Assembly: GCA_018609825.1 (NCBI GenBank)
Contig: JAHEOA010000109.1
Span: 1 to 38,215 of the forward strand
Direction: 5' to 3'
DNA: 38,215 bases
Source of the DNA: Candidatus Bipolaricaulota bacterium
Lineage (GTDB): Bacteria; Bipolaricaulota; Bipolaricaulia; RBG-16-55-9
Position numbers and translations under genes: made by a program. The notes beneath the pieces were generated by a model. The model was not told the origin of the DNA and searched no databases. It saw only the letters and a program-made list of their open reading frames with translations. Shown piece after piece: positions 1 through 7,556 of the stretch; position 1 is the stretch's first letter, and each line of letters opens with the position of its first letter.

Positions 1-303
1 GACTATCTCGGCAAGGACGTACTGATGCGCCAGAAGCGCGAGGGCGGGCGCAAGCGGCTGGTCGGTTTTCAGATGCTCGACCGCGGCGTGCCGCGCGAGG
101 ACTACGCGCTCTATCGCGACGGCCAACGGGCCGGCTACGTCACCAGCGGCATGAAGGCGCCGACGCTGGATGCGTTCCTCGGCATGGGCTATCTCGAGGG
201 GCCGGAGAAGCCGTCGGAAGGCACCGAGATCGAGGTGGAGATGCGCGGGAAGCGCCGGCGGGCGGAAGTCGTCAAGCTTCCCTTCTACCGTCGCTCGGGG
301 TGA
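1..303 (+). CDS. gcvT: Aminomethyltransferase (glycine cleavage T protein), C-terminal part
   Basis: This is the last 100 residues of a GcvT-type aminomethyltransferase; the start lies outside the window. The frame is open from base 1 and ends with TGA at 301-303. The segment DYLGKD followed by R-K-L-V-G-F, the stretch with G-Y-V-T-S-G, and an ending rich in R-G-K and V-V-K-L-P-F-Y match the C-terminal beta-barrel domain of the family, which closes over the tetrahydrofolate site. The T protein transfers the methylene group from the lipoyl arm of GcvH to tetrahydrofolate and releases ammonia. The catalytic domain is not visible here, so a related folate-binding protein such as a sarcosine or dimethylglycine oxidase tail cannot be fully excluded, though the simple ending favours GcvT. 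Confidence 0.9.
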   Translation, partial: DYLGKDVLMRQKREGGRKRLVGFQMLDRGVPREDYALYRDGQRAGYVTSGMKAPTLDAFLGMGYLEGPEKPSEGTEIEVEMRGKRRRAEVVKLPFYRRSG

Positions 304-320
304 CGACGCCCCAAATTCCG

Positions 321-390
321 GATGGCTGGGCGAAAGCCGGACTCGCCACAGAACAACGCTTGGCCGAAGGCCCCGATGCGCCCAGCCATC
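321..390. repeat. 12-bp inverted repeat enclosing a smaller hairpin
   Basis: GATGGCTGGGCG (321-332) is the perfect reverse complement of CGCCCAGCCATC (379-390). Inside the 46-base loop lies a second dyad, GGCC-GAA-GGCC (362-372). The pair lies 18 bases past the gcvT stop codon. It could fold as a 3' UTR stem that ends or protects the gcvT transcript, or it could be a short palindromic repeat. There is no T tract. Confidence 0.6.
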
Positions 391-581
391 GACTGACCCA
401 TGCGACCGGGCATCGGACAGAGCCTTCAGCCAAGGGTCGACTGCCCCCATCCCCCTCACCGTGGTTCGTCAGGAGGTCGGCCGTTGAGGCAACTGCCCCA
501 ATCACGAGTGATGATGGTGCCATGAACGAGCGTCAAAGTCAATAGAGGGGAAATCGTCCTAACGGGGCAGCCCTGCTTGAA

Positions 582-603
582 GCGACCGACCGGTCTCGGT
601 CGC
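582..603. terminator. Hairpin between convergent gcvT and gdhA
   Basis: GCGACCGA (582-589) pairs perfectly with TCGGTCGC (596-603) across a 6-base loop. It begins 12 bases downstream of the gdhA stop codon and can serve transcripts from either side. No T run follows on either strand, so it would be a weak or Rho-assisted terminator. Confidence 0.45.
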
Positions 604-614
604 CGAAGGGAGGC

Positions 615-2111
615 TCAGGGGAAGATGCCCAGCTGTTCGTAGGCCTCGCCGACCTTGTCGATGGAGCAGATGAAGGCCGCCGTGCGCAGGTCGATCTCGT
701 CGTTATGCTGACGCTGGGTCTCGCGGATCTCCTGGTAGGCCATGACCATCGTCTCCTCGAGCCCGGAGGTGACCAGCTCGGTCTCGCCCGGGCCCTGGGC
801 GACCTTCGCGATGGTCTGGGGCTCGAAGCGCTTCTCGACCAGCCCCTCGACGGCCTCCATGAGGCTCCGGTTGGCCGTCTCCTCGAAACGCTTGCCCAGG
901 CGCCCGAAACGGACGTGGGAGAGGTTCTTGAGCCACTCGAAATACGAGACGGTCACGCCGCCGGCGTTGAGATACAGATCCGGCACGACCATGACGCCGC
1001 GCTCATAGAGGATGTCGTTGGCCGCGGCCGTCACCGGCCCGTTGGCCGCCTCGCCGATGACCTTGGCTTGGATGAGATGGGCGTTGTCGCGCGTGATGAC
1101 GTTCTCCAACGCCGCGGGCACGAGGACGTCGCAGTCCAGCGTCAGGGCGTCCGTCGGGTCGACGATGGTCTCGGCCCCCGGATAGTCCAGGATCTTGCCC
1201 GTCGACTTGCGGTGCCGAATGACCTCGTCGACGTCGAGGCCGTCGGGATCGTGGATGGCGCCCTCGATCTCGGCGAGCCCGACGACGAGTGCGCCGGCCT
1301 CCTGGAGGAACTTGGCCACGTGGTAGCCGACGTTGCCCAGCCCCTGGATGACGACGCGCTTGCCCTCCAGGCCCGTGGAGAGGTTGAGCCGGGCCATGTC
1401 CGCGCTGTCGTGGCACGCCTCGCGCAGGCCGAAGAAGACCCCTTGGCCGGTCGCCTCCACGCGGCCGCGCACGCCCCCTTGGCTGACGGGCTTGCCCGTC
1501 ACGCAGGCGATCGAGTCGAGTTGGCCATGGGCGACCATATTGTAGGTGTCCAGGATCCACGCCATCTCCTGCTGGCTGGTGCCGTAGTCGGGCGCGGGCA
1601 CGTCCAACCCTGGGCCCATGAGGTTCTTGCGGTAGATTTCATAGGCGTAGCGCCGCGTGAGGCGCTCCAGCTCGCGCTTGGAGTACTGCGTGCGATCCAC
1701 GCGGACGCCGCCCTTGGCGCCGCCGAAGGGGACGTTGACCAGCGCGCACTTGAACGTCATCAGGCTGGAGAGCGCGATCACCTCGTCCTCGCTGACCGTG
1801 AGGCTGTAGCGGACGCCGCCCTTGGTGGGCAGCTTGTGGTGGCTGTGCTGGGCGCGCCAGCCCTCGACGACCTCGATGGAGCCGTCGTCGCGCTGCAGCG
1901 GGAACGTCATGCGATAGATCCCGTTGCAGACCTTGATCTGGTCCAGAATCCCCTGTGGGCAGTCGGTGTAGGCCGCCGCCGTATCGAAGCTGGCGTTGAC
2001 CTGTTCCAGGAACGTCGAAGCAATGTCGCGTTCAGCGGGTCGGAGGCTGGCTGAGACCTTGCCTCGTTGGGGCGGGACGTCGCTCGCCTCGGTTGAGTTG
2101 GATGCGGGCAT
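615..2111 (-). CDS. gdhA: Glutamate dehydrogenase (Glu/Leu/Phe/Val dehydrogenase family)
   Basis: A 498-residue cytosolic enzyme that interconverts glutamate with 2-oxoglutarate and ammonia. The substrate-binding and catalytic lysines are visible in PTKGG (K97), TFKCA (K121) and GGAKGG (K133), with the catalytic aspartate in PAPDYG (D175). The dinucleotide-binding loop GLGNVG is at 257-262. The length is somewhat above the usual 410-450 because of an N-terminal extension of roughly 30-40 polar residues. An ATG 30 bases upstream is in frame, but the start at 2111 has an excellent GGAGGAG site 5 bases before it and is preferred. A promoter lies just upstream (2141-2169). Coenzyme specificity (NAD or NADP) cannot be settled by eye. 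The gene stands alone and converges on gcvT. Confidence 0.95.
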   Translation of the reverse strand: MPASNSTEASDVPPQRGKVSASLRPAERDIASTFLEQVNASFDTAAAYTDCPQGILDQIKVCNGIYRMTFPLQRDDGSIEVVEGWRAQHSHHKLPTKGGVRYSLTVSEDEVIALSSLMTFKCALVNVPFGGAKGGVRVDRTQYSKRELERLTRRYAYEIYRKNLMGPGLDVPAPDYGTSQQEMAWILDTYNMVAHGQLDSIACVTGKPVSQGGVRGRVEATGQGVFFGLREACHDSADMARLNLSTGLEGKRVVIQGLGNVGYHVAKFLQEAGALVVGLAEIEGAIHDPDGLDVDEVIRHRKSTGKILDYPGAETIVDPTDALTLDCDVLVPAALENVITRDNAHLIQAKVIGEAANGPVTAAANDILYERGVMVVPDLYLNAGGVTVSYFEWLKNLSHVRFGRLGKRFEETANRSLMEAVEGLVEKRFEPQTIAKVAQGPGETELVTSGLEETMVMAYQEIRETQRQHNDEIDLRTAAFICSIDKVGEAYEQLGIFP

Positions 2112-2140
2112 CGTATCTCCTCCGTGAATCGTCTGCGGCA

Positions 2141-2169
2141 AGTGTAACGCGGCAGCGATAGTGGACCAA
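2141..2169 (-). promoter_or_regulatory. Promoter of gdhA
   Basis: Reading the minus strand, TTGGTC (2169-2164) and TACACT (2146-2141) are separated by exactly 17 bases. This predicts a transcript start about 24 bases before the gdhA ATG, leaving room for its ribosome binding site. Confidence 0.55.
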
Positions 2170-2226
2170 GCCGATCCTTGTTCGCGGCAAGCACGGGATC
2201 CGGCGGTTGGCGTCGCCCGGGGGAGG

Positions 2227-2544
2227 TCAGTTGCGGTCGGAGCCGTCCAGCGCGCGCTGGATGATCGCCTGGCCGCGCTCGATCAGGTCGAACCGGGCGA
2301 TGCCGCGGGCCTCCAGCTCGGCGGCGAACGCCTCCAAGGCCAGCTCGGTCACTTCCGAGGCGCGTTCGTCGGGGGGCGCGTATTTGGGGTCGAACTCGTA
2401 CTGGAGGTCGACGTCGTCGTCGTCGCGGCGCGCGGCCATGACGTAGACGAGGAAGACCGCCTCGTCCTCCACGACGACCTCGCCATGGGCCAGGCGATCC
2501 TCGCGTTCGGAAAGATGGCGCAGGCTGAGCACACGGGCCTGCAT
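2227..2544 (-). CDS. Hypothetical protein, 105 residues
   Basis: I do not recognise this small protein. It begins at an ATG with a good GGAGGATTC ribosome binding site. The N-terminal half is mixed and includes a hydrophobic strand (A-V-F-L-V-Y-V-M-A-A) followed by an acidic run (R-R-D-D-D-D-V-D). The C-terminal half is a predicted alpha-helical stretch rich in A, E and L. There is no signal peptide, membrane span or cysteine pair. It lies between the GTPase gene and gdhA on the same strand, with 135 bases to the GTPase stop, so it may have its own promoter. The clear start and the codon pattern of the neighbours support a real gene. Confidence 0.65.
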   Translation of the reverse strand: MQARVLSLRHLSEREDRLAHGEVVVEDEAVFLVYVMAARRDDDDVDLQYEFDPKYAPPDERASEVTELALEAFAAELEARGIARFDLIERGQAIIQRALDGSDRN

Positions 2545-2679
2545 GAATCCTCCTGTCCCGGTCTTCGACGTTCGGCTTGGATGGGACCAGTCTGCGACAG
2601 CGCGTGGGCTCTGCCTATGATGACCATCAGGCGACGCGGTCGAGGATTCCGATCGAGGGGTGGAACGGCCGGGGGAGCC

Positions 2680-3678
2680 TCAGGCGTGGACTTCGAGGAT
2701 GTCGCCGTCGGCGATCTCGTGGGCCCGCTCCACGCGCTGCCCGTCGTATTCGGCCGAGCCCCAGATGCGGGCGAAGTCGAGGTTCTCGGCGAACTCCCGA
2801 TGGATGGCGCGCGCGGCGTCGATGACGGTGCTGCCGCGTCGCAGGATGAAGGGCACGTCCATCGACGCGGGTTGGCCCGGCTTCTTGGAGTAGACGCGCA
2901 CCACCCGCAGCACGTCGAACAGCGCTCGGGTGAGCTCAGCCGTCCCCTCCTCGACGGGGGCCGTGACGGCGACCATGGGGAGGTCCTCGCCGTAGGCGGC
3001 CTGCAGCGCGCCGAAGTGCGCACGGGCTTCGTCGAGGTCGCCCTTGGTCCCGATCACGAGCGTCTTCTTGACCGCTGGCGAGCCCATCTGATCGGCGTCC
3101 GGATGGGCGGGGCCGATGAGCTCGATCTTGTTCTCGGCGAGGCGCTCTTGGAGCATCTGGACGTCGGTGACGGGGTCCTCGCTGCCGAGGTCCACGACCA
3201 AGCCGACGGCGTCGGCCTGGCGGATGAGGTTGAACGTCCAGCCCTCGGTGAACTCGCTCAGCGGCGGCAGATCGAGGAGCTGGATCTGGATGTCCTCGTA
3301 GGGCGCCATGCCGATGGTCGGCTCGAACGTCGAGTAGGGGTACTCGGCGACCTCGGGCTCGGCGTTGGTCAGCATATCGACAAGGGTCGACTTGCCCGAG
3401 TTGGGCAGGCCGACCAAGACGACCTGGCCGGCGCCCTCGCGCTCGACGTGGTCCCAGGGATGCGATCCGGATCCGCCCTTGGCCTGCTGTTCCTTCTGCT
3501 TCTTCTGTTCGAGCTTCTTGAGGCGCTGCTTCAGGTCGACGCGCAGGCGCTCCGTGCCCTTGTGCTTGGGCACGAGCGACATCATCTCGCGGAGCCACTT
3601 GATCTTCTCCTCGGCGCTGTCGGCCGAGCGGTAGTTCCCTTCGGCCTCTTTGTATTCGGGCGGCAGATTCGCGGGCAT
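2680..3678 (-). CDS. Obg/DRG-like GTPase with C-terminal TGS domain
   Basis: A 332-residue protein with a charged helical N-terminus (about 1-65, rich in K and E), a G domain and a TGS domain (about 265-332). The P loop GLPNSGKST is at 90-98. The G3 motif is DLPP (136-139) instead of DxxG, and the G4 motif reads TKGD where NKxD is usual. Relatives in the Obg-HflX superfamily bind ribosomes or RNA, and the TGS domain supports that. The start at 3678 is chosen over an upstream ATG because GGAAGGA precedes it at good spacing and the TATAAT box at 3695-3700 lies between the two. The precise role is unknown. The degenerate switch motifs may mean altered nucleotide handling. Confidence 0.85.
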   Translation of the reverse strand: MPANLPPEYKEAEGNYRSADSAEEKIKWLREMMSLVPKHKGTERLRVDLKQRLKKLEQKKQKEQQAKGGSGSHPWDHVEREGAGQVVLVGLPNSGKSTLVDMLTNAEPEVAEYPYSTFEPTIGMAPYEDIQIQLLDLPPLSEFTEGWTFNLIRQADAVGLVVDLGSEDPVTDVQMLQERLAENKIELIGPAHPDADQMGSPAVKKTLVIGTKGDLDEARAHFGALQAAYGEDLPMVAVTAPVEEGTAELTRALFDVLRVVRVYSKKPGQPASMDVPFILRRGSTVIDAARAIHREFAENLDFARIWGSAEYDGQRVERAHEIADGDILEVHA

Positions 3679-3694
3679 GGGTAATCCTTCCGGG

Positions 3695-3700
3695 ATTATA
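3695..3700 (-). promoter_or_regulatory. -10 box of the TGS GTPase gene
   Basis: A perfect TATAAT on the minus strand ends 16 bases before the ATG at 3678. A good -35 is not evident at 16-18 bases spacing (ATGAGA at 3723-3718 is the best), so this promoter may need an activator. Confidence 0.45.
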
Positions 3701-3735
3701 CAGCGCCGTTCGGGGGCTCTCATCCGTCCGGATGC

Positions 3736-4077
3736 CTATAGGTCAAGTATCAACCGCAGTCCGCGATTGACGGATTCCGCTTTGTCAGGCGGAACGACGC
3801 CGACCCGCTCATCCAGTCGCGACCGATCCATGCTGAGGACTTGGGAGATGTTGACGACGGAATCCTTCGGGAGTCCGCTTTCATCGCTGCTGATCAGAAC
3901 GTTCCCCGGGGCCTCCGCCAGGCGAAGGTTTGACGTGAGCATGGCAACGATGACGGTGCGAAGCCTGCTCCGATTGAACGGGTCTGCTTGGACGATCAGG
4001 ACGGGTCGCCGGAAACCGGGCTCCGAAGCGTTCGGCCTGGGCAGGCTCGCCCACCAGACCTCGCCGCGTCGGATCAC
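3736..4077 (-). CDS. mazF: MazF/PemK-type endoribonuclease toxin
   Basis: A 113-residue PemK/MazF-fold toxin that would cut single-stranded RNA at short sequence motifs, leaving 2',3'-cyclic phosphate and 5'-hydroxyl ends. The family signature is clear at the start: R-R-G-E-V-W-W (3-9), then G-F-R-R-P-V-L-I-V-Q with the catalytic arginine, and the strand T-V-I-V-A-M-L-T-S-N with the conserved threonine. The length is typical. Its ATG overlaps the antitoxin stop by 4 bases, so translation is coupled. The neighbouring rtcB encodes a ligase for exactly the ends MazF enzymes make. Target specificity cannot be read from sequence. Confidence 0.92.
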   Translation of the reverse strand: MIRRGEVWWASLPRPNASEPGFRRPVLIVQADPFNRSRLRTVIVAMLTSNLRLAEAPGNVLISSDESGLPKDSVVNISQVLSMDRSRLDERVGVVPPDKAESVNRGLRLILDL

Positions 4078-4310
4078 CAGTCCTCCGGGTCGATGGTCTC
4101 GAACTGGACGCGTTCGAGGGCCGGATCGAGCGAGCTCTCCTCTTGGCTGTAGATCTCGTTCAGGCGCTCCGTGATGCGTTCGGAACCATGCCGTTGCATA
4201 TACTCCTCGAGGGCGGTACGGAACAGCTCGCTACGGCTCATGCCGAGCGTCTGAGCCATCCGCTCGGCGTCATTGAACAGCTCATCAGGAAGCGAGATCG
4301 CCGTCTTCAT
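4074..4310 (-). CDS. Ribbon-helix-helix antitoxin of the MazF-type toxin
   Basis: A 78-residue protein. Residues 1-45 form a CopG/Arc-type ribbon-helix-helix (K-T-A-I-S-L-P-D-E-L-F strand followed by two helices), which binds the operon's own operator. The acidic tail (about 50-78, with S-S-L-D-P-A and F-E-T-I-D-P-E-D-W) is the kind of disordered arm that wraps around MazF and blocks its active site. It is the first gene of the operon. No Shine-Dalgarno sequence precedes the ATG and the -10 box ends only 9 bases upstream, so the mRNA is probably leaderless. The operator dyad at 4321-4337 lies over its promoter. Confidence 0.88.
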   Translation of the reverse strand: MKTAISLPDELFNDAERMAQTLGMSRSELFRTALEEYMQRHGSERITERLNEIYSQEESSLDPALERVQFETIDPEDW

Positions 4311-4319
4311 GGCGCCCAG

Positions 4320-4347
4320 AGTATAACGTGTTTATACCTCATCTCAA
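4320..4347 (-). promoter_or_regulatory. Promoter of the MazF-type toxin-antitoxin operon
   Basis: On the minus strand TTGAGA (4347-4342) and TATACT (4325-4320) are 16 bases apart. The -10 ends 9 bases before the antitoxin ATG, predicting a leaderless or nearly leaderless transcript. Confidence 0.65.
4321..4337. promoter_or_regulatory. Palindromic operator of the toxin-antitoxin operon
   Basis: The dyad GTATAA-CGTGT-TTATAC overlaps the -10 box and most of the spacer of the antitoxin promoter. Ribbon-helix-helix antitoxins bind such short palindromes to repress their own operon. The rtcB -35 lies 26 bases away, so bound repressor could also affect rtcB. Confidence 0.6.
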
Positions 4348-4362
4348 GCCGGGTTGCCCCAA

Positions 4363-4391
4363 TTGAGGCCGGGCGAGCCACGATCTATAAT
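4363..4391 (+). promoter_or_regulatory. Promoter of rtcB
   Basis: TTGAGG (4363-4368) and a perfect TATAAT (4386-4391) are separated by 17 bases. The predicted start near 4398 gives a leader of about 68 bases. The -10 sits between 5-bp inverted arms CGATC (4381-4385) and GATCG (4395-4399). The -35 lies only 15 bases from the -35 of the divergent toxin-antitoxin promoter. Confidence 0.75.
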
Positions 4392-4465
4392 GCCGATCGC
4401 CTGGTCGCATTTCGGGCCGTGACGGGCGGCGTTTAGTCCCCATCTGATCATGGGAGAGGTCGCAA

Positions 4466-5911
4466 ATGGCCAACGTGGAACTGAACCAGCTTTCCAAATT
4501 TGCTTGGGAGATCCCGCCGAGCGGGAAGATGCGCGTGCCCGCCCGCGTCTACGCCAGCGAGGCGCTTCTGGACAAGATCCGGGGCGACCTGACGCTGAAG
4601 CAGCTCGTCCATGCCACCCAGCTGCCCGGCATCCACAAGTTCGCACTCGCGCTGCCCGACGCTCACCAGGGCTACGGGTTCCCCGTCGGCGGCGTGGCCG
4701 CGCTGGACGCCGAACACGGCGCGATCTCGCCCGGCGCGATCGGCTTCGACATCAACTGCGGCGTCCGGCTCTGCCGGACCAACCTGAGCGTCGACGAGCT
4801 CCGGGGGAAAGAGCACGACCTCGTCGAGGCGCTCTTCCGGACGATCCCGACGGGCATCGGCAAGGGCACCGCCGTGGGCGAGCTGGCCAACGACGAGATC
4901 GAGGACGTGGCGCGCGAGGGCGTCCGCTGGGCCGTCCGGAACGGCTACGGCGTCGACGACGATCTAGCGCACTGCGAGGACGAGGGCGTCCGCCCCGGTG
5001 CCGATCCGCGGGCGATCTCTCAAGACGCGAAAGATCGCGGCCGCGTCCAGTTGGGCTCGCTCGGCTCGGGGAACCACTTCCTGGAGATCCAGCGCGTCGC
5101 GGACGTCCTCGACGATGCGACCGCGGGCGCCTACGGGCTGATGACCGATCAGATCGTGGTGCTCATCCACTGCGGCTCGCGCGGCTTCGGGCATCAGGTC
5201 TGCACGGACTATCTCAAGCGAGTCGAACGCGAGCACCGCGACGTGATCGACCAACTGCCCGATCGCGAACTGGCGTGTGCGCCGGCGGGGAGCGAGGCGG
5301 CGCTCGACTACTACAGCGCGATGAACTGTGCGATCAACTACGCTTGGGCGAACCGCCAAGCCATCATGCACCAGGTCCGCCAGGCGTTCGGTCGCGTGTT
5401 CCGCGAGGACTGGCGCGATCTGGGCATGGAGCTGCTCTACGACGTCGCCCACAACATCGGCAAAAAGGAAGTCCATCGTGTCAATGGCCACGAGCGCGAG
5501 GTCTACGTCCACCGCAAGGGCGCCACGCGGGCATTTCCCCCCGGCCGTCCAGAACTGCCGGACGCGTATCGGGACGTTGGCCAGCCCGTGCTGATTCCCG
5601 GCTCCATGGGGACGAGCTCCTACGTGCTCATGGGGAACGCAAACTCGTTGGATCTGTCGTTCGGCTCGACGGCGCATGGCGCCGGGCGGCTCATGTCGCG
5701 GTCCCAGGCCAAGAAGCGCTGGCGAGCCGAGCAGTTGACGGACGACCTGTTGGCGCAGGGCATCGTGGTACGCGGACGGAGCAAGCGGACGATCTCGGAG
5801 GAGGCGCCGGGGGCGTATAAGAACGCCGACGAGGTCGTCGAGGTCTCGCATCAGGTCGGCGTTGCCCGCAAGGTGGCCCGCCTGATGCCGGTCTGCAACA
5901 TCAAGGGTTGA
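4466..5911 (+). CDS. rtcB: RNA-splicing ligase RtcB
   Basis: A 481-residue GTP- and manganese-dependent RNA ligase that joins 2',3'-cyclic phosphate (or 3'-phosphate) to 5'-hydroxyl RNA ends. Metal and active-site elements are all visible: D-A-H-Q-G-Y-G-F (D65, H67), F-D-I-N-C-G-V-R (C98), G-S-G-N-H-F-L-E, H-C-G-S-R-G-F-G-H, and the guanylated histidine in S-T-A-H-G-A-G-R. The length is normal for the full-size family. The ATG has GGGAGAGG about 7 bases upstream. No rtcA or archease gene is present. It is divergent from a MazF-type operon and followed by folE after 2 bases, possibly as one transcript. In E. coli, RtcB has been linked to repair of MazF-cut rRNA, which makes the neighbourhood suggestive. 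Confidence 0.96.
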   Translation: MANVELNQLSKFAWEIPPSGKMRVPARVYASEALLDKIRGDLTLKQLVHATQLPGIHKFALALPDAHQGYGFPVGGVAALDAEHGAISPGAIGFDINCGVRLCRTNLSVDELRGKEHDLVEALFRTIPTGIGKGTAVGELANDEIEDVAREGVRWAVRNGYGVDDDLAHCEDEGVRPGADPRAISQDAKDRGRVQLGSLGSGNHFLEIQRVADVLDDATAGAYGLMTDQIVVLIHCGSRGFGHQVCTDYLKRVEREHRDVIDQLPDRELACAPAGSEAALDYYSAMNCAINYAWANRQAIMHQVRQAFGRVFREDWRDLGMELLYDVAHNIGKKEVHRVNGHEREVYVHRKGATRAFPPGRPELPDAYRDVGQPVLIPGSMGTSSYVLMGNANSLDLSFGSTAHGAGRLMSRSQAKKRWRAEQLTDDLLAQGIVVRGRSKRTISEEAPGAYKNADEVVEVSHQVGVARKVARLMPVCNIKG

Positions 5912-5913
5912 CC

Positions 5914-6519
5914 ATGGCCACCCATCCATTGGCAAGCGACGCCGACGGCTTCGATCGAGGCCAAATCCACGAGATCGTCCGCCAGTTGTTGATTCAGGTC
6001 GGTGAGGATCCCGACCGCGAGGGGCTCGTCGACACGCCGCGGCGCGTCGCGGACATGTACGCCGAGCTGACGTCCGGCTATCGCCTCGATCCGCATGAGC
6101 TGATCGGCAACGCCATCTTCAACGTCGACTACGACTCGATGGTGGTCGTGAAGGACATCGAGTTCTACAGCCTCTGCGAGCACCACATCGTCCCGTTCTA
6201 CGGCCACGTCCACGTGGGCTACATCCCGGAAGGACGCGTTATCGGGGCCAGCAAGATCCCGCGCGTGATCGATCACTTCGCCCGGCGGCTGCAGCTCCAG
6301 GAGCGCATGACCGAGCAGATCGCCCGATTCTTGGAGGAGGCCGTCGGACCGCGCGGTCTGGGCGTGGTGGCGGAAGGGATCCATCTTTGCATGGCGATGC
6401 GCGGCGTGCAGAAGCAGGACACGCGCATGGTCACCAGTGCCATGACCGGAGCATTCCGGAAAGACCCCAAGACGCGCACGGAGTTCCTCCAGTTCATCGA
6501 CTCGCGCGTGCCGAGCTAG
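5914..6519 (+). CDS. folE: GTP cyclohydrolase I
   Basis: A 201-residue enzyme that converts GTP to 7,8-dihydroneopterin triphosphate, the first step toward folate, biopterin and queuosine-type pathways. The zinc ligands appear as C88 in S-L-C-E-H-H and C159 in H-L-C-M-A-M-R-G, with H91 (C-E-H-H). D-T-P-R-R-V-A and Q-E-R-M-T-E-Q are family signatures. The ATG at 5914 has AAGGG 6 bases before it and lies 2 bases after the rtcB stop. A TTG at 5908 in frame would overlap rtcB by 4 bases and is less likely. The 3' end overlaps the convergent thiL stop by 4 bases, so no terminator fits between the two genes. Confidence 0.95.
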   Translation: MATHPLASDADGFDRGQIHEIVRQLLIQVGEDPDREGLVDTPRRVADMYAELTSGYRLDPHELIGNAIFNVDYDSMVVVKDIEFYSLCEHHIVPFYGHVHVGYIPEGRVIGASKIPRVIDHFARRLQLQERMTEQIARFLEEAVGPRGLGVVAEGIHLCMAMRGVQKQDTRMVTSAMTGAFRKDPKTRTEFLQFIDSRVPS

Positions 6520-7424
6520 CCCACGCCGTGCTCGTAGCCGCGGTCGCTGAGCGGCTCCAGGCCCTCAGTCGTGCGAAGCTCCACGCCCGCCTCGGTCACC
6601 TCGCCGATCACGGCCAATGACACGCTTGCTTGTGCGTCGTCCAGGTCGCGGGAGGAGATCGTAAAGAGCAGCTCGAAGTCCTCGCCCGTGTGAAATCCCA
6701 TCTCACGCCGATCTTGCTGATCGCTTGACCATGCATCGATCGCATCCAACAGCGGGACGTCGCGCTCGCGAATCCGGAAGCCGACGCCGCTGGCCTCGGC
6801 CAGCTGATGCAGCGACCGGGCCAGGCCGTCGCTCACGTCCATCATGCTCGTGACGTAGGGCGCCAGCGCTTGGCCCTCGGCAACCCGGGCGGGGAACGCG
6901 AAAAGTTCGTTGGCCCGCGCGACGTCCCCGCTCCGGAACAGCCGCAGGGCCACGGCCGTGCGGCCGAGCTCGCCCGTGACGCCGACGAGGTCGCCGACCC
7001 GGGCGCCTCGGCGTCGGACGGGATTCGGCGAGCGGCCCAGAGCCGAGCTGCAGAGCGTCAGCTCGCGATGACCGGAGAGGTCGCCGCCGAGGTACTCGGC
7101 ATGGGCCGCCTCGCAGCAGGCCAGCACGCCGTCGGCGATGCCGTCGGTGAGCTCAGCGTCGAACGCGGGCGCGCCCAAGGCCAACAGGGCCCCGATCGGC
7201 TCGGCGCCCATCGCGGCGATGTCGCTCAGCGAGACGGCCACGGCGCGCCAGCCGATGGTGGCGGGCGCGATGCCCGCGGGCAGGTCGACCTCGCGCCAGA
7301 GCATGTCCGTCGTCCAGACCAGGAACGACTCGCCGTACGGGATCACGGCGCCGTCGTCGCCCGCGGCGGGGACGCGGGCGGCCAGTCGCTGCAGGAGTTG
7401 CCGTTCGCTCAGGCCAGCGGGCAT
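6516..7424 (-). CDS. thiL: Thiamine-monophosphate kinase
   Basis: A 302-residue ATP-dependent kinase that phosphorylates thiamine monophosphate to the active diphosphate. It shows the PurM/ThiL fold signatures: A-G-D-D-G-A-V near residue 20 (metal aspartates), T-D-M-L in the second strand, the segment V-S-L-S-D-I-A-A-M-G-A, G-G-D-L-S-G and M-D-V-S-D-G-L-A. G-E-D-F-E-L-L-F is the typical late motif. The ATG has no Shine-Dalgarno sequence, and a -10-like TACCCT ends 6 bases before it, so the mRNA may be leaderless. No other thiamine gene is nearby. Confidence 0.93.
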   Translation of the reverse strand: MPAGLSERQLLQRLAARVPAAGDDGAVIPYGESFLVWTTDMLWREVDLPAGIAPATIGWRAVAVSLSDIAAMGAEPIGALLALGAPAFDAELTDGIADGVLACCEAAHAEYLGGDLSGHRELTLCSSALGRSPNPVRRRGARVGDLVGVTGELGRTAVALRLFRSGDVARANELFAFPARVAEGQALAPYVTSMMDVSDGLARSLHQLAEASGVGFRIRERDVPLLDAIDAWSSDQQDRREMGFHTGEDFELLFTISSRDLDDAQASVSLAVIGEVTEAGVELRTTEGLEPLSDRGYEHGVG

Positions 7425-7430
7425 GCGTCA

Positions 7431-7460
7431 AGGGTACGCGAGCGCCATCCGTGCGTCCAA
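7431..7460 (-). promoter_or_regulatory. Candidate leaderless promoter of thiL
   Basis: On the minus strand TTGGAC (7460-7455) and TACCCT (7436-7431) are 18 bases apart. The -10 ends 6 bases before the ATG, so transcription would begin at or next to the start codon. The -10 is only a partial match. Confidence 0.4.
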
Positions 7461-7556
7461 CGCTCGATGCGGCGCGCGAACCGAGATCGGGTGCGGACAT
7501 GAGGGCGTCGCTCTGCTACGATGGGCGTCTCAAGTCACTGTGAAAGGTACGATCCT

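Larger units (their letters stand above)
304..614. other. Convergent intergenic region with two dyads
   Basis: About 310 bases separate gcvT from gdhA, which converge on it. I see no credible gene: the short open frames have no ribosome binding site and no recognisable composition. The region holds a 12-bp perfect inverted repeat (321-332 with 379-390) and a separate hairpin (582-603); both are listed on their own. The rest shows nothing I can interpret. Confidence 0.6.

Noticed and set aside
705..2054. Long open frame on the + strand opposite gdhA (similar ones lie opposite the transporter, holA, clpC and mpa)
   Set aside because: In high-GC DNA the antisense frames of real genes stay open. 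These have no ribosome binding site and give proteins of skewed composition (V, D, H, A, R) without domains.
4450..5820. Second long + strand frame within rtcB
   Set aside because: It is the shifted frame of rtcB and is made mostly of R, A, G and P.
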